Under the pieces are notes generated by a model, which was not told the DNA's origin, did no database searches, and saw only the letters and a list, made by a program, of their open reading frames with translations. Shown piece after piece: positions 19,537 to 30,088 of a stretch of 64,000 nt of DNA; position 1 is the first letter of the stretch; each line of letters opens with the position of its first letter. This stretch comes from Vickermania ingenoplastis (taxonomy: Eukaryota; Euglenozoa; Kinetoplastea; Trypanosomatida; Trypanosomatidae): positions 384,501-448,500 of the forward strand of contig VFSE01000237.1 in NCBI GenBank assembly GCA_010157825.1. Reading direction: 5' to 3'. The translations under genes were made by a program, and so were the position numbers.

Positions 19537-20342
19537 GGCTGCTGTGGGGCGTGAGGCGAGGCCGGCTCATGCGCTGCCCCCCTCTGGGGGCCATGATGCG
19601 ACGAGTCGGCCTCCCCCGCCCCTCCTCCTTTCGAAGAAAGATCCCCCCTTTCTTGGTTCTTTTTTAAGTTTTTGATTACAAATAGATAGACAACACTTGA
19701 ATGGCCTCGGCACTGGCGCAGCCCCCCCTCCCCACGGGGTAGCAGCGGACCAGGAAGCACCAACAGAAGAGAAGCGCTGCACGAAGGGCATTAAAGAGAA
19801 AACGAGAGTGACCCGCCGTATGCGTGGTGAAGAAGCCGAACTATGTTCCTTTCCCTCCTTAGGGCGTTTGCTGGCCTGCGCTGCCCCCCCCCCTCCCCCC
19901 CTTCGCGCCCCACTGCACTGCTGTGCGGATGCGGTCTGTATGAAACACATCCTCTTACCCCCTCCCTCCCCCCTTCTCTCCTTCTCTATCACACGCTCCC
20001 TTGTGCGTTTCGCCGCTGCTTGTTGCTGGTAACCCGCACATTTTGTATCCTATTTGGATTGCGAAGTGAACCGCTCTAGACCTGCTCTCGCATTCAGCAC
20101 CTAAAGCCTTAGAACACGCTTACCTGTGCCCCGTCTCCCTCTTATCTTACAACCGAACGAGAAGGAAGGAATCACCTGCACACGCCGTGGACCCGACAAG
20201 AGAACTAACCGTACACCAATAGAGTCTGTGCCTTGCTTGACTTGTGTGACCCACGTAACCTGCGCCCCCTGCCCCATTCATACATACAGCACGTTCCCAC
20301 ATCGCCGACGCGGACCCTACAGTAGACCAACCTCACCGGCAC

Positions 20343-20362
20343 CCTTTTTTCTTTCTTTTTAG
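20343..20362 (+). promoter_or_regulatory. Trans-splice acceptor of COXIV-like copy 4
   Basis: Pyrimidine tract ending in AG at 20361-20362, 28 nt before the ATG at 20391. The spacer 19537-20342 is the repeated inter-unit sequence with an expanded C-rich stretch (19884-19901). Confidence 0.7.
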
Positions 20363-20390
20363 ACCCCTTTTTACACTCCCCGCCACACCC

Positions 20391-21443
20391 ATGCTCCGCC
20401 GCTTCGCTTCTGCCGTCGCGCCTCGCCCCGCGGCCGCCGCTACCGCCGCCGCCGTGGCCGCCAGCCTGCGCCGCATCGTCGTGTACTCCCAGCAGCACCA
20501 CATCCTGGAGAGCAACCAGAAGGCCCGCAGCAGCCCCAGCAACGTCTGGATCGAGGACTGGGAAGCGGAGCGCCTGGACCTGCGCCCCGAGCCGAACGCG
20601 AACCCCACCCAGCTGGTGCTGGACAAGCAGCTGGAGCTGTACAACTTCGACCAGCTGCTGGCTCCCCCGGAGGTGATGGAGGCGCCGCGCCACAGCAGCT
20701 ACAGCAGCCGCAAGGTGTACGGCGAGAAGCTCCAGTTCGAGCTCAACGACCGCGCGCAGAAGTACAGCTACCAGAGCAAGTGGTGGATCACTCGCGGCCA
20801 GGCCTACCGTGAGAACCTGCAGTTCAAGACCAACGCCAAGGCCAGCATCCTCCTGACCCGCAGCACGGTGAAGCTGTTCCACAGCAGCCAGCTCCTGGAC
20901 GGCGAGCAGCTGATGCTGCACCCCGTGTCCGGCGGCAGCCGCAAGCTGTACAGCAAGAAGGGTGAGTCGTACGGGATCCTGATGGACCACATCAAGACGA
21001 ACGGGTTCAACAGCGGGCTCTACTTCACCCGCCGCCAGCTGGAGTTCTTCAAGCTGGCCGTGCAGCCCAACCAGGTCCCGGTGCTGCAGGAGCTCTCGTC
21101 TGGCGAGCGGTACCTCATCTACAACGTAGACCAGCTGGAGGACCCCAAGGTGGCGCTGAACACCCTGCAGCGCTCGCCGGTGCAGGTTGCCACCTTCCTG
21201 CTGTCCGGTGAGCCGATCCCGACGGAGAACACCCGCAAGTTCCCCAAGACCTTCAAGAGCAACTACTGGCTCACCGGCCGCGACGCCGAGCTGTACCAGT
21301 GGCCCATCAAGGAGTCGGAGCGCAAGAAGGGTGTGCCGTTCTCCGCCGGCCAGTCCAACCAGCTCCAGATCGAGCTCTTCAACGTGGAGCAGCTGACCAA
21401 CCCGGAGGAGGCCTTCGCCAAGGCCGGCCTCTTTGTGCAGTAA
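20391..21443 (+). CDS. COXIV: Cytochrome c oxidase subunit IV-like protein, copy 4
   Basis: A 350-aa protein with the same reading as copy 1. It is the last unit of the array; only about 70 bases of its 3' UTR match the other copies, after which the sequence becomes unique. Its message would therefore carry a different 3' UTR, and so could be regulated differently from the other three. Confidence 0.65.
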   Translation: MLRRFASAVAPRPAAAATAAAVAASLRRIVVYSQQHHILESNQKARSSPSNVWIEDWEAERLDLRPEPNANPTQLVLDKQLELYNFDQLLAPPEVMEAPRHSSYSSRKVYGEKLQFELNDRAQKYSYQSKWWITRGQAYRENLQFKTNAKASILLTRSTVKLFHSSQLLDGEQLMLHPVSGGSRKLYSKKGESYGILMDHIKTNGFNSGLYFTRRQLEFFKLAVQPNQVPVLQELSSGERYLIYNVDQLEDPKVALNTLQRSPVQVATFLLSGEPIPTENTRKFPKTFKSNYWLTGRDAELYQWPIKESERKKGVPFSAGQSNQLQIELFNVEQLTNPEEAFAKAGLFVQ

Positions 21444-21515
21444 GGCTGCTGTGGGGCGTGAGGCGAGGCCGGCTCATGCGCTGCCCCCCCTCTGGGGGCC
21501 ATGATGCGACGAGTC

Positions 21516-23588
21516 GGTCTTCGCCCTCTGCTGCTTTTCCTCGCGACGGGATCGTTGTTATGATGAATTCTTTTTTGTTGTTCCGTTTTTTTTGTGTTTT
21601 TTTTTATAGAGTGAGATCATTACCTTTTCAGCTCGTAGGTATCGTATCTCTTTTTTTTTTTGTTTGTTTACGTGTACGTGGTGCGATAATAGCACGTTGT
21701 TCTTCCTCCTCGCTCTTGTGACTCCCAAGACTTGTGGGGCTGTGTGAGGCGGTTTGGGGAACAGCTGTTCGAAATGATAGATCGCGAAGTGTTGTTGTTT
21801 TGTGTGACTACGGATTTATCTGTTTTTGTGTTCTTTTTAGGGTTGATGTGTCGCGTCGTATTTAGTTGGAGAGTGACACCGTTGTTGTTGTAGGTGTACG
21901 TGGAGGACGTTTGGGCGATGGTGAGCAGACCTTGTTTAATGGTGGTGGAAGGGATTGCGGAACATACTCATCACGGTGGAGCCTCTCGCTTTTCATTTGT
22001 AGGAAGAATAAGTTTTTGTTGTTAGTTTTTGTGTTTCAAAAAGTAAAAAAAAAAATAGTAAAATGAAGGAAAGGGAGAAAGAACAACTGCGATGCCGATA
22101 CGAGTGAGAGAGTTGTAGTAGGTGTAATTTGTGTGAGACACGAACACATTGCTGTTGAAAGAAACAAATTTGGAGCTAGTACAATTACACGAACAGGAAG
22201 AACAACCGCAGTACCCACAAAAGAATTGAAAAGGAACAGCTTTTTAACTAGAAAGAAAAAAATAATAAAAAAGGGAAATGAAGAAACATCTGAGGGCTTG
22301 AACTCTTTTGTCTTTATATGTTATATATATAGAGGGAGTTATGCTTGTGTAACTACCTATCGTCCTTCCGACACAAGCGTATCTTCAAGGGTTCCTCTTC
22401 GCTTTACTCTGTTTCATTTTTAAAAACTTTTATGATCACCCATAACCACTACTACAGTCTTTCTAATTATTATTATTATTATTTATTTTTTTTATGATGA
22501 AAAAATAAAGAAGGACAACAACAAGGGAAGCCAAGTATTAATGAGCTTCCATCGTCGAAGCGAGATATGAACTGGTAGAACTCTCTTAGATAAGAACCAG
22601 ATGCGCTGTGGCTCATATTTTTTTTGCGTTCATATGGCAATACTAAGATATACTGATCACATCTCTCTCTTTCTCTCTCTTTTTATGGTTTAAACTCCCC
22701 CTTCTACTCTTCACCTTAAAAAAAAATGGTTGTATCTTCCTTAATATGTTTGATCTGCCTCATGTTAAACTTCTCTGCTCAGGAGAGAGACGCTGGTAAC
22801 AAGATCAACGCATCATACCGCTTATTATTATTATTATTGTGGTTGCTTATTGGCAACCCTATTGGGCTCTCCCCTCTCTTCTGCTTACAAAAGGTACAGA
22901 TTCTCCCCTTTGTTTGGTGAAGCCGACGTTTCCGCCTGGCCTGTCGATCGAAGAAGAACAAGAAAATCGTCATTCTACGCATACTTCACCTACACCGAGG
23001 GAGATATCACACACACACACACACACAAGAAAGAAACCCGAGACCCCATTCCACAGCGCTTCTCGACGCCCCTCAGATTTTCCACAAGAGCGTGCCAACT
23101 GCCAACGCCCCCCCCTAGACGAAGTCATTTTAACATTTCAGATTCCTAAGACTAACAACGGCACTCCAGCATTGGCATCCGGCTAGCGCAACCGCAGAGA
23201 GAACGGGGGTGAACATATTTGCTCCTCCCCACTCACCTCCTTCACACTTTACTACTTGTGCCCTGTTTCATGAGAGTCGCCATCGGACGCGGCAGCACCA
23301 CTCGACGCTTCTCGCCCACCACCAACACCCTCACCTCCCCAATCTGGCGCACACACTACTTCGTATCACAGTGGGGAAGGGTGTACCGCCGCCCCGCTTC
23401 TTGCCGCCGCTCACTCAACTGGTTTCATGGGGGGTTGAGACTTCACAACGAGAACATTTTTCTTTCTATCTTTAACTATTTCATTTGCTCTGCGTGCAGC
23501 TCTCTCTATACGGGGGAAGTTTGCTCTAACCCGGTCCTCTTTCGCCTCTTCCTCGTCTCCGGGTGCCGGAGAGTGCTTTGAAAGACAG
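21516..23588 (+). other. Long intergenic region with trans-splice acceptor at 23498-23499
   Basis: About 2 kb without a convincing gene. The first part is T- and G-rich, then AT-rich with poly-A (22046-22056), ATT runs (22467-22482) and a short (CA) run (23011-23027). A pyrimidine tract (23456-23490) precedes the AG at 23498-23499, about 90 nt before the ATG at 23589. Several open stretches of 60-120 codons look like chance: low-complexity or Ser/Pro/His-rich. Confidence 0.5.
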
Positions 23589-25988
23589 ATGCTGCGGGCC
23601 ACCCGTCGAGATCTGGTTGTTTTCACGCAGGCGTACCCAGAACTGGAGGCCTTTGCCCAGCGCTTCTTTCTCCCCTCCCACCCGCTGCGGTACTCTCCTA
23701 TATGGCTCGACGAGAATGACTTCAGCTTCAACCAACGGGTCTTTGAGCGGTTTCACTCACGCTTCCCTTTGGTGATCGATAACACAGCCCACGACAAACT
23801 GCGCTCGCCGTACAGCCCGCTGGCGAACTCCAGTGTCTCGGTGCGAAGGGCAGCGAAAGAGGAGGCTGATTTCGCGCGGCGCCGCCAAATGACTCTGGAA
23901 GGTACCGGCGGTGGGCCGGGGGGCCATAAATCGAATCCAAAGTGGAAGAGAACTGGTCCCTACGTGCCTGTTTGCGCCATGCGGATCGACTACCCCCTCC
24001 TCCTCCTCAACGCAGACCAGGTGGAACTAGCGGATCGTGGCTACGGCAACGCCTCCGCTCGGTTGCGAGTGCACGTTGCCAAGCTGCTCCACACCACAGG
24101 TGGGCCAGGCGTGGGACTCGCGGGATATGCCGGAGCCGATGGTGGCCTCCTTCTCGATGGAGATGCAGACGGCCAAAGCCAAAGGGGTGGGAGCGGGAGT
24201 TTGTTTGGCGGAGAAGGAACGTGGGGCCGCGCTGCCATCTCGGCCTCGCCAGGAGTGTCGTCCTATTTCCCCTCCGAATGTGCCACGATGATGAATGCCC
24301 ATTCTGGAAAACCGTATCTGGACAAAACAGTGGCGGATGCGCTGGAGCGCATCCGTCGCGCAGAACGGTACTCGTCCCACTGGTGGGCCACCATCGATCA
24401 ATGGAAAGCGATCGGTGCGTCGCCACGGTATGGATCCGATTTTAACACCCATCGCGTCGTGTATCATCGTCTAACGAAATTAGTGCATATCTCGCTCTTA
24501 AAAAATCCGCTGGAGGTGCTCAAACAGAGCCAGATCTCGCTGCATATGCATCTTTTCCGGTGCCGAGTGCCCTGGGATGAAACAAGAATGGAGGAGTTGA
24601 TGACGTTGTACCGGCAGCAAGAACAGCAGGAGTTGGAGGAGTACGGGGTTCAAGGGGGCTGTGGGACCACCCCAGCCATTGGCTCATGGCTTACCCAGAT
24701 CCCAAAGAAGGATCGAACTAACTTTATCAGCTGGAAGGATATGAATACACGATACCAGAATCTGTGTGCACTCTTACTACAGACAGAGACTGGCAAGGTT
24801 TATTTCAAGAGCAATGATTCCAGCTACAGGCCCCAACCCGAGACAGAGAACACCGCTTCTGTGGAGGAAGAACATCGAAGAAAGACAAGTGCTTCTAAAA
24901 CGAACAAGAGGAAAAGAAAAAACGCCGAGAGCAACAACACAAACAACAAATCTGATGCTCCCGCACCTGCTGCGACGGTGGAAGCCACACCGGCTTCACT
25001 CAAGGAAGCGATAGCCACCTTCATCCCGCTGTACTTCAGCTCCGCCTTTGTTCACCGGCTCCAACTCTCACTGCGCGAGGATGCAACCCCCGTTGCCGAA
25101 GAGCCTTCGTCGGAGGCGATGCTGCCAGACGCCATGGAAATCCTCGGCTCTTCCCCCGACGACCCCACAGGGGCGGCGGCTCCAGCGGGAACAGCTGCGG
25201 CGCTGGCCTACACCGCGACTGCTGCGCCTCGTTCCCAGCGCCGCCCGTTGAACTCCGCCAGCGGGACAGAGGTAGGCTACTTCTATCATATCGGAGATGT
25301 CTTTACCCCAGCGGGGGACGTACTGGAGCCCCCGGAAGCCATCTGCGCGGCACTTCTGCGGCACGATCCCCTCACCCCCGTACACGGTGTCACGGGCGCG
25401 CCGCTGACCCACGCAGAGCTGCAGCTTGCGGCTCTGCACGGACGTCATACGGAGATCGCAGCCCGACTCGAGCGCGGGGCGGAGGAGGCTCGCGAGCATT
25501 TCCGGTCCCCATCGCCAGCAGAAGAGGAGTTCGATGCCGAGGAGGAGACCAAAGCGAAATGCCGCTCCAGGGACCATCCACTTCGTCAATATGCGGACAG
25601 CGCTGGGGGTGGTGCTAGCGCGGCGTCGGCTGCACGTAAGACCCCGCTCGTCCATCGCAGCATTTGGTTCAAGGCCGAAGACGTTCTCACACTAAGCGGT
25701 ATTGTGAATGTGAACAGCTCCCCAGTAGAAGTGCGCCATGGGTTACAGGCAGAGAGCAGCGCCGCACCAGGTGCTACACCACCAAATTCGGCGGGCAATT
25801 CAAAAAAAGAGGATCGTTCCTCCGCTGCACAACCCTCAGAAGAGCACAGCGGGGAAGGCGCGAGCCACATCAACACCCGCGGTACGGCGGAGGCGTTGAC
25901 GCAGAGCTCAGAGAGAACGCTGGAGCGCCGTGCACTCTATCATGTATCGTCCCTCAAAGACATTGATGCCTTTCTGGCACGACGATAG
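23589..25988 (+). CDS. Unrecognised 799-aa protein
   Basis: I do not recognise the family. The N-terminal half looks like a folded, conserved protein: many aromatic and charged residues, e.g. RFFLPSHPLRYSPIWLDEND (about 25-44), RIDYPLLLLNADQVELADRGY (about 132-152, with the core DYPLLLLNAD), HWWATIDQWKAIG and LHMHLFRCRVPWDETRM. A Gly/Asp-rich insertion lies near 170-215. The C-terminal half is interrupted by basic, Asn-rich and Ala-rich low-complexity stretches (about 415-470, 525-560, 715-775), with a few ordered pieces such as VGYFYHIGDVFTPAGDVL. No membrane segment, signal peptide or catalytic motif is evident. A kinetoplastid-specific protein, perhaps of a mitochondrial assembly, would fit, but this is a guess. 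Confidence 0.75.
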   Translation: MLRATRRDLVVFTQAYPELEAFAQRFFLPSHPLRYSPIWLDENDFSFNQRVFERFHSRFPLVIDNTAHDKLRSPYSPLANSSVSVRRAAKEEADFARRRQMTLEGTGGGPGGHKSNPKWKRTGPYVPVCAMRIDYPLLLLNADQVELADRGYGNASARLRVHVAKLLHTTGGPGVGLAGYAGADGGLLLDGDADGQSQRGGSGSLFGGEGTWGRAAISASPGVSSYFPSECATMMNAHSGKPYLDKTVADALERIRRAERYSSHWWATIDQWKAIGASPRYGSDFNTHRVVYHRLTKLVHISLLKNPLEVLKQSQISLHMHLFRCRVPWDETRMEELMTLYRQQEQQELEEYGVQGGCGTTPAIGSWLTQIPKKDRTNFISWKDMNTRYQNLCALLLQTETGKVYFKSNDSSYRPQPETENTASVEEEHRRKTSASKTNKRKRKNAESNNTNNKSDAPAPAATVEATPASLKEAIATFIPLYFSSAFVHRLQLSLREDATPVAEEPSSEAMLPDAMEILGSSPDDPTGAAAPAGTAAALAYTATAAPRSQRRPLNSASGTEVGYFYHIGDVFTPAGDVLEPPEAICAALLRHDPLTPVHGVTGAPLTHAELQLAALHGRHTEIAARLERGAEEAREHFRSPSPAEEEFDAEEETKAKCRSRDHPLRQYADSAGGGASAASAARKTPLVHRSIWFKAEDVLTLSGIVNVNSSPVEVRHGLQAESSAAPGATPPNSAGNSKKEDRSSAAQPSEEHSGEGASHINTRGTAEALTQSSERTLERRALYHVSSLKDIDAFLARR

Positions 25989-26999
25989 AGAGAAACCCTT
26001 TTTTTTTTAAAAAAGGGGGGTGGGAAGCCCTCTCAGGTGGACGTCCTGCACCCCTTCCCTCCCCCCCCAACTCCTGCCAATCAATCCTTCAACGCCTCGT
26101 TGTTCCGCCACTACCACCTGCTATTCATTTTATATTGTTAATTATTTTTTTTCCAGTGTATTATATTTATACTACTACTACTTTACTCTTGTGTTGTTTG
26201 GTTGTTGGCTGTTTGTTCTTTTCTTTTTTCGTGGGGTACCTCTTTGAGAGGTACCTCTTCGTTGTTTTTTTTTGCATACTTGTTTATACGCGTTTCCCAT
26301 TGAGGTCTATTGCCCCGCTCTCCCCCCCTCTTCATTTACCCTCGTTAACTTTCTACCGTGTTGGTGGATGCATTCCACACATCCGTATGAATGACGGGCC
26401 CTAAAGATGCTCTCGCTCCTTCGCATTCGGTCTCCGTGAAGGTGCTGTCAGAGTTGCTAAAGAGTACTGTTTGAACGAGAGACACCAGAGTTCTAGAGGG
26501 TGACGAGGGAAACGTAAAAAAAAAAGTCAAGAAAGAAGTGTGTGAGAGAGGGGGAGCCAAAGAAGAAGAAGCACGAACAGGAGAGAACGGTCTTACGCGC
26601 CATCTACCAACATCAACATCAACAACACAATAGCTCTTTCATAGTAAAAAAAAAAAAAAAAAAAAAAACAAACAATAACAAATAAACACGCAGCTGCTGG
26701 CAAACAAACGAAGGAGAGAGAGAAAGATCTGAACCTTAATTGCCCACCCTCCCTCTCTCCCTCTCTCTCTCTGCAGAGCCTCGAGTAGTTGTCTTCTAAT
26801 GTGCTGTTGTTTCGCTCCTCCTCTCTTACATTCGTCTTCTCCATGTGATACGGCCGCACGCGCCTATAGCTTACCTGGACCCCATCCATACCCACTTACT
26901 CCTCCACAAGGTGCTGAAACAAAATATCCCTGAGAAGAAAAAAAAAATAATAAATAAAAAACTAAAAAAAGAATCGCCCAACGATTGTTGACGGGGACA
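25989..26999 (+). other. Intergenic region with hairpin, poly-A run and trans-splice acceptor
   Basis: No gene is seen. The region has T-rich 3' UTR-like sequence, the hairpin described separately, a poly-A run (26646-26668), and a (CT) pyrimidine tract (26746-26772) ending in a candidate acceptor AG at 26775-26776. Downstream, 26938-26967 is A-rich. Confidence 0.5.
26235..26255. repeat. Perfect 9-bp inverted repeat with 3-nt loop
   Basis: GGTACCTCT, loop TTG, then AGAGGTACC, about 250 nt after the stop of the 799-aa gene and embedded in T-rich DNA. As RNA it would form a stable stem-loop in the 3' UTR. Confidence 0.7.
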
Positions 27000-27339
27000 A
27001 TGCTATCTTTTCGTACTTCCCTGCCGGGCGCGGCTGCTGCTGGGCGAGGAGGAGGATGGCGGCTTCGACGCGCCTCCTCCCCCTCGTGGCGGCACAGCAT
27101 GGCTCGTTGTTCTTGCCCTGTGAGCACTGGTGGGAGCCATCCACGACGTCTATGGATCCGAGCGGGGGGCGGGGGGAGGGAAGGAAGTATAACTTCTCGC
27201 CCGGCGCTGCACCGGTGCTACACCACTCGCAGCAGCACCGAGGCTCAAGATCCTTCACCCCCCTCTGTCTTCGACACGAATTGTGGTGCCAGCACTGCCG
27301 TCCGACCCACAAGACTTCCTCCACGCTGTGAGCTACGAA

Positions 27340-29040
27340 ATGCCGTCCAGCAACACACCGCAGGACCATCTGGAACACGCCCAGTACAAGTACGTGTCCT
27401 CGTCCTTAACAAAATACTTGCCTGATGACTTGGCAGCCCTGCATCGTCAGCACACAAACTCGAACCTCTCGCGCCAGCAGCAGGAGAAGCACCTAACGAA
27501 GACATGGGAGGACAGCAAGTCACACCTGCGCAAGCATGCGGAGCTGGTAAAGGACCTGGGTAGCGCGGAGGCCGCTGCCCAGGAGCTGGTGCAGCCCACC
27601 CGGCAGAGCTTTCGCGAGGAGCTGGGGCAGCGACCGCTGGATAAGGGCATTCTAGAGGAGATCTACCTCAACCTCCACGGCAAGAGGGTGGAGCGAAAAC
27701 TCAAGAAGGGCGTGTCGTGGGAGCACTGGATCACCAAGGGGGACGGCACCGCCCCCGTCTTCACGGCGTCGCATAAGGCCCAGCAGACTTTTGGCATGGG
27801 GGGTCACGTCCGATTGATGGCCAAAGCCACGATCCCTTCTCAGTTCCCCCTGAATGCACACGGCGCATCCCCAGCGCACCGGGGTCGCGTTAGGGGGCCG
27901 AGGAGTGCAGCCCCGGTCCATCACTCCCCGGAGTTCGCCTTCATTGGCCGCACTTCTTGCGGCAAGTCGTCTCTCATCAACGCCATTGTGAATGCGGCTG
28001 TGGCACCCTACGGCCATTTGCAGGGCACCACCAATGCACTGCATTTCTACTCCGTGGCGGGTGGTGCGGCGACGCTGGTCGATTGCCCCGGATACGGTTA
28101 CTACAACCCGTTCGAGGCGAGCCCTGTGGAGGCGGAGGCGGCGGTCCGAGCGATGCGGCAGTATTTGCGTTTAGGGGCCACCACCCGGCCCGTGCAACAG
28201 CCCTGCCCACCGCAGGACACAGATAAGGGAATGCTGGGCGACAGCGATGTGCTGGGGGAATTGGATGTTGAGGATGACCTCACGGGAAGTACCGCCGCTA
28301 CCACCATCCAAAAAAAGAAGAAGAAACAGAGGAAGCTGAAAGAGAAGAAAGAAATGGGTGGAATACATGAGAACGGTGATAGAGATCTTCTGCGAGAGTG
28401 CGAGCATCCGAGCCTCAAGGAGGAGACCGCTCCGTCCCTAGGCAGCAGTGCTGCTGATGCTGCTGCTGCGTCGCAGCGCGGTGAGTTCTCGGGTGCCAAA
28501 CTGACGCAGGAGGAGGAGAAGGTGGGGGCGGCTGGAGAAGATCTCACCTCGCAGTTCTTCACGGGGCTGCGAGACGAGGCGGGCGACGTTCCTTTCCCCG
28601 CAGAGGAGGCGCAGCGAAGAAGAGGCGCCGGCAGCGCACCGCACCGACACAAGCACGGGGATGTGTGGGTGCCGGGCCGTCGGCCCATCAAGCGTGTGTT
28701 TCTGTGTGCCTCGAGCCGCGGCCTCCAGCACCTAGACTGGTCCTACTGCGACCTGCTCGAGTCCTTTGGGATTCCATTTACGGTGGTGCTGACCAAGACG
28801 GACGCGGCGCCGATCCGGTACCTCGCTCGCCTGGCGGACTACACCCGCTGCCGGCTGGTTCACTACCATCACTGCAAAGAGCTCATGCTCGCGAGTGCGC
28901 TGCGACTGGCGGGTATCGACAAGATGCAGAATCTGATTGGCAGCATGGCGCTACTGCCGGACGAATGCGGTGCGGCAGCAGCGGCGGCGAAGGGAGGGAA
29001 GGGGGAGAAGGATATTTTCGATTTCAGCTCTATTGTGTGA
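27340..29040 (+). CDS. EngB/YsxC-family GTPase, probably mitochondrial ribosome assembly, with long insertion
   Basis: A 566-aa reading from the first in-frame ATG (27340). G-domain motifs: G1 GRTSCGKSS (about 202-210), a TTNALHF segment in the G2 area, G3 DCPGYGYY (about 248-255; the PGYGY signature is typical of EngB), G4 TKTD (about 485-488). About 230 residues separate G3 and G4, far more than in bacterial EngB; much of this is charged, Lys/Glu-rich low complexity (nt 28210-28660). EngB and its mitochondrial relative GTPBP8 act in large-subunit ribosome assembly. A presequence-like reading (MLSFRTSLPG, Arg/Ser-rich, with HRCYTTRSS) starts at 27000 in another frame and would join this one if one base of the C6 run at 27258-27263 is surplus. 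The true gene is therefore probably 27000-29040. Confidence 0.75.
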   Translation: MPSSNTPQDHLEHAQYKYVSSSLTKYLPDDLAALHRQHTNSNLSRQQQEKHLTKTWEDSKSHLRKHAELVKDLGSAEAAAQELVQPTRQSFREELGQRPLDKGILEEIYLNLHGKRVERKLKKGVSWEHWITKGDGTAPVFTASHKAQQTFGMGGHVRLMAKATIPSQFPLNAHGASPAHRGRVRGPRSAAPVHHSPEFAFIGRTSCGKSSLINAIVNAAVAPYGHLQGTTNALHFYSVAGGAATLVDCPGYGYYNPFEASPVEAEAAVRAMRQYLRLGATTRPVQQPCPPQDTDKGMLGDSDVLGELDVEDDLTGSTAATTIQKKKKKQRKLKEKKEMGGIHENGDRDLLRECEHPSLKEETAPSLGSSAADAAAASQRGEFSGAKLTQEEEKVGAAGEDLTSQFFTGLRDEAGDVPFPAEEAQRRRGAGSAPHRHKHGDVWVPGRRPIKRVFLCASSRGLQHLDWSYCDLLESFGIPFTVVLTKTDAAPIRYLARLADYTRCRLVHYHHCKELMLASALRLAGIDKMQNLIGSMALLPDECGAAAAAAKGGKGEKDIFDFSSIV

Positions 29041-30088
29041 GTGAGAGTGTGTGAAGAAAAGTGCAAGAAAAGAGAGTAGAGTTAAGGCTTCCTCTGTTGC
29101 TGTTCTTTTTTTTCTCTCTCTCTCTCTTTTTTTGTCGCTATTCGTTCGTTGTTTTTCTTTCCTTTCTTCCTTCTTTTGCTCAAATTTCTGGCTGAGTTGG
29201 ACAAAGTACACTCGAATAAATAGCAAAAGAGTACAATTATAATCGAAGCAGGGGGGAAAAAAAAACAGAGGGAGAGAGAGAAAGACTTCTGAAGGTGTGG
29301 CACAGACGATGTGGCGGGCACTTATTATACACACGCACGCCATTCCAAGGAGCCCTCAGAAGTATCGGTGTCATTCCATCTCATACTGTCAAAAGTAATT
29401 CTTTGAACTCCTTCTTTGTACCCCTTGTGATCTCTCTCTCTCTCTCTCTTTTCTCTCTTTTGAACAACGAAATGGTTAGATATCGAATTAAAGTTGAAGA
29501 AATAAACATAGCACAGGGGAGAAGGACCTGTTGGCTGGGACACAGGCTCAGATAGTTTATCTGCTATTATACAATTGTTATTTCTGTTGTCTATCTTCTC
29601 AACAAACAAACAAAAAAAAGGATTCAAACAAACAAACGAAAAAAAAGAAAGAGAAAAGAAATAAAGAGAGAGCGATTAGCGACTAGATACTTGCTCTAGT
29701 GCGACGATTACGCTTTGTCTGTAGTGCGACTTACTACGGAAACGAAAAAGAAAAAGAGAGAAAAAAAAAGAGGGGGAGAAAACGTAAAGGTCAAGATAAA
29801 CAACAACAAGAAGAAGAACAAGAGCAACAAGAACGCTAAAAAATAGCGAATTGTTCCTCCGCCAAGGAGCTCGAAAAAGCGCTAGTATCATCATTAACGG
29901 CAACTACAAACAGCAACAACAAGAGCAAAAAAGTAGAAGAAAAAACAAAAGGAGAAGAAGTTTATCCCTGTGCTGTCTGTCGTCCTCGTCGGACCTTGAG
30001 CATCACCGAATTCAACACCTCAGCATTTTTCTGAAACTTCTTCTCCTTCCTTCTGCACGCACCACCAACACACACATTTGTGTAAGAA
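29041..30088 (+). other. Intergenic region upstream of the InsP3 receptor gene
   Basis: About 1 kb of A/T-rich and purine-rich spacer with (CT) tracts (29110-29136, 29432-29460) and long A-rich stretches (29600-29970). No gene is seen. Candidate acceptors are the AGs at 29999-30000 and 30022-30023, following pyrimidine-rich sequence at 29960-29998; the choice is uncertain. Confidence 0.45.

Larger units (their letters stand above)
14163..21515 (+). repeat. Four-copy tandem array of COXIV-like gene units, about 1.9 kb each
   Basis: Each unit runs from the AACTATGTTCC block (14163, about 16051, 17940, 19840) through a conserved 5' region, the coding sequence and a 3' UTR. Start-to-start spacing is 1889, 1893 and 1904 bp. 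Units are almost identical, including intergenic DNA; visible differences are mostly in homopolymer lengths. Homology to the other units stops shortly after the last stop codon, near 21515, and the first unit is preceded by unique sequence. Confidence 0.95.
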
